In this document: positions 1 through 5,202 of the stretch, one piece after another
Layout: the number at the start of each line of letters is the position of its first letter
How positions within the stretch are numbered: position 1 is the stretch's first letter
Origin: Halobacteriovorax sp.
Lineage (GTDB): Bacteria; Bdellovibrionota; Bacteriovoracia; Bacteriovoracales; Bacteriovoracaceae
Reading direction: 5' to 3'
Assembly (NCBI GenBank): GCA_002686115.1
Contig: NZAF01000019.1
Span: 14,807 to 20,021, forward strand
Length of the DNA: 5,215 nt
Translations under genes and position numbers: made by a program
Notes under the pieces: model-generated
What the model was told of the DNA's origin: nothing
Seen by the model: only the letters and a program-made list of their open reading frames with translations
Databases searched by the model: none

Positions 1-3
1 ATA

Positions 4-678
4 ATGAAGATGTTTGTCTTTCATGGTCATATTAAACTTCTGCACACTAAACTTGAGGATTCATTAAAGAATCAAAAAATTATTGAAAATATGGAACTCT
101 TCAATTCTACAATTAAAGCTTCTGAGCTTGCATTAGGAGCAAAGGAATTAGGGATTGAGTCTTTAAGAGAAAGTGAAGAAGATGATATTGAAAGATTTTT
201 AATTTCTCATAATCCTATTGTCTTTATTGGAATTGATGATCAAAAGATTAACGAGATTGTAAACTTTCTCGGTATTAAAGAAGATTATTTTATATTTAGA
301 GATGTTACTAGTTTTATCGAAAATAGTAGAGAGACTCCTAATGAAATCTTCTTTATTAGTAGAGCTCAATTTAATGAGACAAAAAGCTTTGACAGAGAGT
401 TTCATCAGAATAAAACGATCATTTATGGGGGAGCCCTAGAAGGGTATTATAATTTTGATGGTGTCTCAATTTCTAATCTTATATCAACATTTGAAATGAT
501 GAAAAACTTAAGAGAATATGAATATCTTACAAAGAAGTCACTTTCACTCGTACTATATCAGTTATCAGATATTGAAGACTTTCTTATCAAAAAAGATGAC
601 CTCATAACACTAGATATCCTTAAAAAAGAGATCAAAGATCTTTTATTGGCAAATAAGCGACTAGGTGGGGAGTTATAG
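4..678 (+). CDS. Conserved-looking hypothetical protein, possible degenerate receiver
   Basis: I do not recognise this 224-aa protein with confidence. It is soluble, with no signal peptide or membrane segment. Residues 1-65 look mostly helical. From about residue 70 the order of predicted elements resembles a response-regulator receiver: strand PIVFIGI followed by acidic D78-D79, a helix, a strand near 95-99, a strand EIFFIS (114-119) where the phospho-acceptor Asp would sit but S119 is found, a strand TIIYGG (138-143), and a final helix after NFDG where a receiver would have Lys-Pro. If this reading is right, the domain cannot be phosphorylated in the usual way. Residues 175-224 are helical and charged. 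The start is uncertain because the reading frame is open to the window edge; ATG at 4 and at 10 are both possible. The stop lies 2 bp before the HD-domain gene, so the two are probably co-translated partners. Confidence 0.7.
   Translation: MKMFVFHGHIKLLHTKLEDSLKNQKIIENMELFNSTIKASELALGAKELGIESLRESEEDDIERFLISHNPIVFIGIDDQKINEIVNFLGIKEDYFIFRDVTSFIENSRETPNEIFFISRAQFNETKSFDREFHQNKTIIYGGALEGYYNFDGVSISNLISTFEMMKNLREYEYLTKKSLSLVLYQLSDIEDFLIKKDDLITLDILKKEIKDLLLANKRLGGEL
663..672 (+). promoter_or_regulatory. Strong ribosome binding site for the HD-GYP-like gene
   Basis: AGGTGGGGAG ends 8 nt before the ATG at 681. It lies inside the last codons of the upstream gene, whose stop is at 676-678. This supports the chosen start and translational coupling of the two genes. 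Confidence 0.75.
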
Positions 679-680
679 AG

Positions 681-2006
681 ATGGAGAAATTAGAAGTTAT
701 TGTCGCTGCAGAAGATATTAATGTTATTGAAAAAATTAATTCAATCTTTGGCTCCTTTGATAAAGTTGGAAAAATTACGACATGTCCGACATTTAATACT
801 TTAAAACCACACTTGGATAGAAAGGTCCAAGGTTATCTATTTGTTATTGATTTAACTTCAGACTCATTTAAGACGTTAAGAACAAAAGTAGAATCTCTTA
901 TTGATGAAAAAAACGGACAAATCATTTTTGTGATTAATGATGAGCTTGGTATAGAGGCCGGTGAGAGTCAAGTTAACTTCATTCATGATAATTTTAAAAT
1001 GGTGGAATTGGCTTCTAAGGTTTCCGAGGTGATATCGGCCGAACCTATTTCATATTTTCCAATAGCTATTACAAGTTTTTATAAAGCAAACACTTTCCCA
1101 TGTGACATCTTCGTCAGAATTGGTATGACTAAATTTATAAGAATAGCAGTTGAGGGTGACAAAACAGATATTGATCTCCTAAAAAAGTATGAAGATAAGA
1201 ATATCAGTAAGTTATTTGTGAGTGAAGTAGACTTCTTTAATAAGTGTCAAAATTTGTTTGGAGGAGAGTTAATATCGAAACAAGTTTTTGATAATAAAGA
1301 TGATTATCGACGAAAATCACAAGAAATTCTGCATGATATGGTAGCGAATTTAGGAGTTAATAAATTTGTTATGGGTCAAGTCGATCAAGCAGTAGAGGAG
1401 CTTGAAGATGATCTTAAGAAATTTAAGATGAGTGAAATTCTTAAAATGCTTAATGATTCTCTTGGTACATTTATTTATGATCATAGTTATATGAGCCTCT
1501 GTTTTTCTAGACTATTATGTAAGCATATGGACTGGCAAAGTGAAGAGATCAGGAAAAAGCTTTCTCAAGCTTGTTTGTTACATGATTTAGGACATGAAAA
1601 TGCAGACGATGCACTACTTGAAAGTTCAGATATCGTAAAATTAAAGACTTTACCAGATGAGAAAAGAGATAAAATTCTTGGACATAGTGAAAAGATGGCA
1701 ACTCTTTTAGAGAAAAACCAAAATATTTCACAAGAGGTCATCAATCTTGTTCGTAATCACCATGAGGGATTAGGTCCTGAAGAGTCATACCCAAAAGGTT
1801 TAACAGGTGTTCAATTAACGCAATTAGATTGCGTTTTTATAGTCTCTCATGCATTAGTTGTAGAGATGTATAAGATAGCATTTAATCCTAAGAAATTCAC
1901 CGAAACATGTTTAGCTATTAAAAATCGATATACATCGGGCCATTTTAAGACTGTGATTAAAGGCTTCACTCTAATGGCTAAAGAAGAGCTAAATATTAAA
2001 ATATAG
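681..2006 (+). CDS. Degenerate receiver - linker domain - HD-GYP-like protein
   Basis: This 441-aa cytoplasmic signalling protein appears to have three parts. Residues 1-120 look like a receiver fold: acidic E11-D12 after the first strand and D57 (LFVID) at the phospho-acceptor position, but N86 in place of Thr/Ser and H102-D103 in place of Lys-Pro. Residues 122-200 form an alpha/beta domain (CDIFVRIG, FIRIAVEGD, KLFVSEVDFF) of a kind I associate with deltaproteobacterial HD proteins. Residues 235-440 form the HD domain: H268, H301-D302 (LLHDLGH), H335 (GHSEK), H360-H361-E362 and a YPKGL segment at 370-374. Spacing fits the HD-GYP family of cyclic-di-GMP phosphodiesterases. The GYP motif reads S-Y-P, the HDxGK lysine is H305, the first ligand Glu is F264, and the later metal Asp aligns with H390. 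Activity on c-di-GMP is therefore uncertain; it could be a divergent enzyme, a sensor or a scaffold. An HDOD-type assignment is the main alternative, but HHE...YPKGL favours HD-GYP. Confidence 0.8.
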   Translation: MEKLEVIVAAEDINVIEKINSIFGSFDKVGKITTCPTFNTLKPHLDRKVQGYLFVIDLTSDSFKTLRTKVESLIDEKNGQIIFVINDELGIEAGESQVNFIHDNFKMVELASKVSEVISAEPISYFPIAITSFYKANTFPCDIFVRIGMTKFIRIAVEGDKTDIDLLKKYEDKNISKLFVSEVDFFNKCQNLFGGELISKQVFDNKDDYRRKSQEILHDMVANLGVNKFVMGQVDQAVEELEDDLKKFKMSEILKMLNDSLGTFIYDHSYMSLCFSRLLCKHMDWQSEEIRKKLSQACLLHDLGHENADDALLESSDIVKLKTLPDEKRDKILGHSEKMATLLEKNQNISQEVINLVRNHHEGLGPEESYPKGLTGVQLTQLDCVFIVSHALVVEMYKIAFNPKKFTETCLAIKNRYTSGHFKTVIKGFTLMAKEELNIKI

Positions 2007-2020
2007 TCTCTGGTCAGGTC

Positions 2021-2049
2021 GTGACATCTTATCTTGTAAAGATTAAAAT
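2021..2049 (+). promoter_or_regulatory. Candidate sigma70-type promoter ahead of the membrane protein/hldD genes
   Basis: GTGACA (2021-2026, 5 of 6 to TTGACA) and TAAAAT (2044-2049, 5 of 6 to TATAAT) are separated by 17 bp. They lie in the only gap (48 bp) between the HD-domain gene and the next gene. The -10 box ends 5 nt before the ATG at 2055, so transcription would begin at or just after the start codon, implying a leaderless message or a promoter serving mainly hldD. AT-rich DNA makes chance matches common. Confidence 0.4.
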
Positions 2050-2054
2050 TAGTT

Positions 2055-2552
2055 ATGGAATTAAAAAAGTGCTCACTTATATTCTTACCCGCAATATTAA
2101 TTGCTTGGCTTCTTTCAACTGTCTTTATTGATCTTATGGCCGTGCCTCTAGTGTTTCAGACAGTATCTAGCCGTGATGAGGCCTCTCTTCTTGGAGTAGG
2201 GATCTTCAAGATGTTTAATCATCTTGAAATTGTTTTTATTTTGAGTTCTCTTTTCTTCATGAAGTTAAGTAGTATTTTTTCTTTTAAAGACTTCTTATTA
2301 AAGATTTCTTATCTTCTTTTTTTTCCATTTTTTTATTCTTTTTATCTGACGAATAAAATTGTGTCATTAAATGCAAGTAAAATGAATGAAATTGATGACG
2401 CGAAATTACAAATTATTCAGAAAGACTTAGATTTTTTTCACCAATTATATGTTCGTCTAGATTCAGTAAAAATTTTCATACTCATATTTTCAATCATTCT
2501 TATTATTAATCAGATACGAAAATATATAACAATAAATTCGGAGTTAAAATGA
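2055..2552 (+). CDS. Four-helix inner-membrane protein, DUF4149/TMEM205-like
   Basis: This 165-aa protein has four hydrophobic segments, at about 8-30, 53-72, 80-98 and 136-153, with a charged loop at about 105-125. The layout and scattered residues resemble the DUF4149/TMEM205 family: AVPLVF after the first helix (29-34), GIFKMFNHLE at the start of the second (49-58), and DFFHQLYVRLD just before the last (126-136). Family function is not established; a transport or envelope role is only a guess. I see no Shine-Dalgarno sequence; the leader GATTAAAATTAGTT abuts the ATG, and the next in-frame Met (28) is inside or after the first helix, so this start is preferred. Its stop overlaps the hldD start in an ATGA, so the two are very likely in one operon. 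The third helix is encoded by T-rich DNA with runs of 8 and 7 T. Confidence 0.75.
   Translation: MELKKCSLIFLPAILIAWLLSTVFIDLMAVPLVFQTVSSRDEASLLGVGIFKMFNHLEIVFILSSLFFMKLSSIFSFKDFLLKISYLLFFPFFYSFYLTNKIVSLNASKMNEIDDAKLQIIQKDLDFFHQLYVRLDSVKIFILIFSIILIINQIRKYITINSELK
2539..2543 (+). promoter_or_regulatory. Ribosome binding site for hldD
   Basis: CGGAG lies 5 nt before the ATG at 2549, inside the end of the membrane-protein gene. It fixes the hldD start, which then places the TGGAGFIG nucleotide-binding loop at residues 5-12, as expected for the family. Confidence 0.7.
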
Positions 2553-3532
2553 TTCTTGTTACAGGTGGTGCAGGCTTTATAGGAAGTGTTCTTGTTGGAG
2601 AACTAAATAATCAAGGAAGAGAAGATATTATTATTGTTGATCGTTTAGGTGACAGTCTTAAATGGAAGAATATTAGAAATCTTAAATACGCTGACTACAT
2701 TCATGCTGATGAACTTTTTCTTCCCGAGTATGCTGACTTGTTAGAGCAAGTAACTTTTATTTTTCATTTAGGTGCATGTTCAAGCACAACAGAGATGGAT
2801 ATGGATTATTTAATGAAAAATAATGTTCTATATTCAAAAAACCTTTATGAAATTGCATACGATATGGAAATACCATTCATCTATGCTTCTTCTGCTGCAA
2901 CATACGGGGATGGTGAACTAGGTTATGAGGATTCACATGAAAAGATTCCTAGCTTTAAACCACTCAATCCTTATGGTTATTCAAAGCAGCTCTTTGACGA
3001 GTGGGTATTAAAAAGAGAGAGAAAGCCAGATCACTGGTTTGGTTTAAAATATTTTAATGTCTTTGGTGCTAATGAGTATCATAAAGAGGAGATGAGTTCC
3101 CTTGTCTTTAAAGCATATCACCAAATACTTGAAACTGGAAAAGTGAGGCTATTTAAGTCTCATAAAGAAGGCTTTGAAGATGGTAAACAATTAAGAGACT
3201 TTGTTTATGTAAAAGACATTGTTAAGGCAATGGTTGAAATGATGAATCCAGAGCTTGCCCAAAAATCGGGTATCTACAATATGGGAACAGGAGTCGCTAA
3301 TAGCTTTTACGATTTGGCCCGTTACACATTTAAGGCCATGGGAAAGAAAGAGAATATAGAATTTTTTGACATGCCAGAGCGTTTAAGAAATCAATACCAA
3401 TATTATACATGTGCTTCAATGGAGAAGTTTAAGTCACTCCTGCCTCATTTCTCTTTTAATTCTTTGGAAGAAAATGTGGAAGATTATGTGAAAAATTATC
3501 TTATGAAAGAAGACCCTCATTATAATGGCTAA
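2549..3532 (+). CDS. hldD: ADP-L-glycero-D-manno-heptose-6-epimerase
   Basis: This enzyme converts ADP-D-glycero-D-manno-heptose to the L-glycero epimer, the last step in making the heptose donor for the LPS inner core; it acts in the cytoplasm with NADP. The 327-aa protein is an extended short-chain dehydrogenase close to the usual length (about 310). Visible marks are the Rossmann loop TGGAGFIGS (5-13), D31 after the second strand, the family-typical GACSSTTE (75-82), ASSAATYG (113-120), the catalytic YGYSK with Y142 and K146, KYFNVFGANEYHK (167-179) with K179 matching the second catalytic Lys region, RDFVYVKDI (216-224), and YNMGTG (243-248). These separate it from UDP-galactose 4-epimerase. 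It overlaps the upstream gene by 4 bp and the downstream gene by 8 bp, so it is the middle of a compact three-gene unit. No broken or missing motif is seen. Confidence 0.96.
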   Translation: MILVTGGAGFIGSVLVGELNNQGREDIIIVDRLGDSLKWKNIRNLKYADYIHADELFLPEYADLLEQVTFIFHLGACSSTTEMDMDYLMKNNVLYSKNLYEIAYDMEIPFIYASSAATYGDGELGYEDSHEKIPSFKPLNPYGYSKQLFDEWVLKRERKPDHWFGLKYFNVFGANEYHKEEMSSLVFKAYHQILETGKVRLFKSHKEGFEDGKQLRDFVYVKDIVKAMVEMMNPELAQKSGIYNMGTGVANSFYDLARYTFKAMGKKENIEFFDMPERLRNQYQYYTCASMEKFKSLLPHFSFNSLEENVEDYVKNYLMKEDPHYNG

Positions 3533-3950
3533 GTTTCAAGGTGGTGTTGACGGAATTATAAAAGCTCTTCAGCTTATGAACTCCGAAGAAAGAGATCGTC
3601 TCTTGAGTGAGGTTTCTAAAAAAGACCCACGGATGGCCGAACTTATCAATGAGAAGTTATATTCATTGTCAGACCTTGAATTTATTTCAGATAAAATGCT
3701 TGTTGAGTTTCTTCAAAAAGTTAATAGTAAACATCTAGGCTTTGCCTTTAAATTACAAAATGATGATTTTGTAAATGAGTTTATAAAAAGAGTTCCTCGC
3801 TCTATAAGAGAAGATATCTTGTATTCACGAAATGAAAGTAAAATTGCAAAAAGAGACGCTCTTTCATATGAAAAAGAGATCCTCTCGCTCTTTAGAGACA
3901 TGATCGATAAAGGCAGCCTTGTTCTTTCTAAGAATGATGATTATATCTAA
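3525..3950 (+). CDS. Stand-alone FliG C-terminal-domain-like protein
   Basis: This 141-aa protein aligns by eye with the last 140 or so residues of the flagellar rotor switch protein FliG, starting at the Gly-Gly linker (GGVD, 6-9) that joins the middle and C-terminal parts and ending in GSLVLSKNDDYI, like FliG GE(M/I)VI...EDTYV. Further matches are KDPRMAELINEKLYSLSDLEFISDK (33-57, against ExAxxIxxxMFxFEDLxxLDDR), VEFLQKVNSKHLGFAFK (60-76) and EKEILSLFRDMIDKG (116-130). Full FliG is about 330-345 aa; the parts that bind FliF and most of the FliM-binding middle region are absent. K76 matches the stator-interacting Lys264 of E. coli FliG, but the segment matching Asp288-Asp289 reads near Y100-S101-R102, so the acidic pair seems lost. 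The start overlaps hldD by 8 bp and has only a weak purine-rich site, suggesting translational coupling. It could be a motor accessory, a diverged paralogue, or a domain reused outside flagella. Confidence 0.7.
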   Translation: MAKFQGGVDGIIKALQLMNSEERDRLLSEVSKKDPRMAELINEKLYSLSDLEFISDKMLVEFLQKVNSKHLGFAFKLQNDDFVNEFIKRVPRSIREDILYSRNESKIAKRDALSYEKEILSLFRDMIDKGSLVLSKNDDYI

Positions 3951-3959
3951 ACATCAGTA

Positions 3960-4919
3960 TTAGTTTTTATAGAGTTCTTCAATTTCATCTTTCAGGTATC
4001 TTATTCTGTGATTCATTCCTTTTAATTCATAGTATTCAGTTAAACTTGCAAAATGAGAACGTAAAGCTTTTAGTGAGCTTTTGATCGTTCTTTGTTTTTC
4101 AACAATTTTTAATGTTTGATTTAAGGTATAGATAAGCATGGACTTATTAATAGGCTTTGTAATAATTGCAAATGCACCTTCATGACTTAATTTTTCAAAT
4201 ACCTCAGGATCATTAGCACCTGTTGCAAATATTGTTGGTATATTAAATCCGGCCTTCTCTATTTCTTTATGTATCTCAATTCCATTTAAACCTGGCATGA
4301 CGTAGTCTGTAATAATGACATCTGGCGGACTCTTTAAAATCTCTAGCAAAGCTTCTTCAGGGTCTGAGAATAAGCTACATTCATGATTTTGATTTTCTAA
4401 TAATTTCTTATAATAATTTAGATGAAAGTTATCATCATCAATCACTGAAATTTTGTATCTAGGCTTTTGTACTTTTACAACTTTGTCTTTTTCTTCACTT
4501 TTTGAAAAATCAAAATTTGTAGCTTCATCGATCACATCAGTATCTATTAATGAAAACAATTCACCAATACTCTTAAAATATAACATTTCCTTAAAATCAT
4601 ATGCTCCCGAGCGTTCAAAGAAAATTCGAGTTTGGTCAATAGTTGTAAGTAAATAACCAGAGACTTCTTCAAGATGAGATTGATGCTCTTTGTAGTTAAA
4701 GGCCATACAGATATCTTCTACCTTATGTACATGTGCCTCCAATAACTTTAGCCCATACATTCCAGCAGAACCTTTAACGGAGTGCAAGACTCTCATGACG
4801 ATATTCCAATTTTCAAAAAAGTCTTCTCGCTTTTGAAAGTTTAATATTGCTGTTTCAGCTTCTTCAAGTAGGTCATGGATCTCTAAGATGTATTCTTTAT
4901 CTATTATTTGCTTTTTCAT
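3960..4919 (-). CDS. HPt-receiver phosphorelay protein
   Basis: This 319-aa soluble protein carries a histidine phosphotransfer domain followed by a receiver and has no kinase or DNA-binding part. The HPt domain spans about 5-105, with the phospho-accepting H46 in HSVKGSAGMYGL and the typical following LEAHVHKVED (60-69). A charged linker (125-153) leads to a receiver at about 155-272: acidic D161-D163 (VIDDDN), phospho-acceptor D205 in ITDYVMPGLNG, T233 (FATG), and K255 in TKPIN. All the receiver's key residues are present, so it should be phosphorylatable. Residues 272-319 are helical and probably form a coiled coil. Such a protein could act as an intermediate in a His-Asp relay, a phosphate sink, or a regulator through its C-terminal helix. 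An in-frame TAA lies two codons before the ATG, which fixes this start, yet no Shine-Dalgarno sequence precedes it. It converges on the FliG-like gene with 9 bp between stops. Confidence 0.9.
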   Translation of the reverse strand: MKKQIIDKEYILEIHDLLEEAETAILNFQKREDFFENWNIVMRVLHSVKGSAGMYGLKLLEAHVHKVEDICMAFNYKEHQSHLEEVSGYLLTTIDQTRIFFERSGAYDFKEMLYFKSIGELFSLIDTDVIDEATNFDFSKSEEKDKVVKVQKPRYKISVIDDDNFHLNYYKKLLENQNHECSLFSDPEEALLEILKSPPDVIITDYVMPGLNGIEIHKEIEKAGFNIPTIFATGANDPEVFEKLSHEGAFAIITKPINKSMLIYTLNQTLKIVEKQRTIKSSLKALRSHFASLTEYYELKGMNHRIRYLKDEIEELYKN

Positions 4920-4925
4920 AAGTTA

Positions 4926-4953
4926 ATTTTAATAGTGAGTAGGTGAGTGTTAG
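4926..4953 (-). promoter_or_regulatory. Weak candidate promoter abutting the HPt-receiver gene
   Basis: On the minus strand, CTAACA (4 of 6 to TTGACA; 4948-4953) and TAAAAT (5 of 6 to TATAAT; 4926-4931) are separated by 16 bp. The -10-like box ends 6 nt before the ATG, so the transcript would be leaderless or nearly so, which would agree with the missing ribosome binding site. The evidence is weak in DNA this AT-rich. Confidence 0.25.
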
Positions 4954-4996
4954 GTAGACAATTGCCATGCAGCCTTGTGTCACTTATGGCGTCTAG

Positions 4997-5131
4997 ATGA
5001 GTAATCTTATGAGTTTAGGGCTTCTTAACCTCGCTTCTTTAATAAACTTTCATATTTTTGTCTCAGGATTCCTTTGGCTGCCAGTTTTGCCATTCAAATC
5101 CGGAATGTTCTTTATGGTATCTAAATTTTAG
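4997..5131 (+). CDS. Marginal small ORF, hydrophobic 44-aa peptide
   Basis: An ATG at 4997 opens a 44-codon frame ending in TAG at 5129-5131. The peptide is hydrophobic over about residues 4-33 (LMSLGLLNLASLI, then IFVSGFLWLPVLPF), so it could form one membrane segment, and it has two Lys near the C-terminus. No Shine-Dalgarno sequence precedes the ATG at 4997 or the second Met at 5009. A frame of this length can occur by chance in this composition, so this is listed only as a candidate. Confidence 0.15.
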   Translation: MSNLMSLGLLNLASLINFHIFVSGFLWLPVLPFKSGMFFMVSKF

Positions 5132-5156
5132 ATTGTACTCATGTCAATAATATAGT
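5127..5156 (+). promoter_or_regulatory. Candidate promoter for the gene starting at 5203
   Basis: TTTAGA (5127-5132, 4 of 6 to TTGACA) and TATAGT (5151-5156, 5 of 6 to TATAAT) are 18 bp apart, giving a leader of about 40 nt before the ATG at 5203. A second -10-like box, TATAAC at 5179-5184, has only a poor -35 and would give a leader of about 12 nt. Confidence 0.3.
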
Positions 5157-5191
5157 TTTGTTCACTCCTAGTTTGCGTTATAACTCTAACC

Positions 5192-5196
5192 AAGGA
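5192..5196 (+). promoter_or_regulatory. Ribosome binding site of the right-edge gene
   Basis: AAGGA lies 6 nt before the ATG at 5203, an ideal placement. It is the main evidence that a gene really begins at the right edge. Confidence 0.65.
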
Positions 5197-5202
5197 AAGA
5201 AG

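Larger units (their letters stand above)
4920..5202. other. Divergent intergenic region, 283 bp
   Basis: This is the only sizeable non-coding stretch. It separates the minus-strand HPt-receiver gene from a plus-strand gene starting at 5203. It should hold the promoters of both. Close to the minus-strand gene is an imperfect 8-bp tandem repeat (4935-4950). In the middle are a marginal 44-codon plus-strand frame (4997-5131) and a 22-codon minus-strand frame, neither with a good ribosome binding site. A plus-strand promoter candidate lies near the right end. I see no tRNA, no convincing rho-independent terminator and no riboswitch fold. Confidence 0.7.

Noticed and set aside
199..405. Minus-strand open frames at 199-405, 1549-1731 and 3713-3901
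   Set aside because: Each lies wholly inside a well-supported plus-strand gene, has no ribosome binding site worth noting, and has no recognisable protein features.
2549..3532. UDP-galactose 4-epimerase or another sugar-nucleotide epimerase instead of HldD
   Set aside because: The GACSSTTE, YGYSK and HKEEMSS segments follow HldD closely, while GalE-type signatures are absent.
3910..3920. AAGGCAGCCTT palindrome near the end of the FliG-like gene, as a terminator
   Set aside because: The stem would be only 3-4 bp after allowing a loop, there is no real T-run after it, and it lies inside the coding sequence.
4453..4656. Plus-strand 67-codon frame opposite the HPt-receiver gene
   Set aside because: It is antisense to the linker and the ends of both domains of a convincing gene, and the encoded peptide has no recognisable features.
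5075..5090. Sigma54-like promoter, TGGC ... TTTTGC
   Set aside because: There are 11 bp between GG and GC, whereas the sigma54 -24/-12 element needs 10, and there is no clear downstream gene start at the right distance other than the one at 5203, which has a nearer candidate promoter.
5025..5093. Minus-strand 22-codon frame encoding a Lys/Arg-rich peptide (Met-Ala-Lys-Leu start)
   Set aside because: It looks superficially like a small ribosomal-protein start, but it does not match S14, S21 or L36, has only a GGA nearby, and is bounded by stops. Chance is the simpler explanation.
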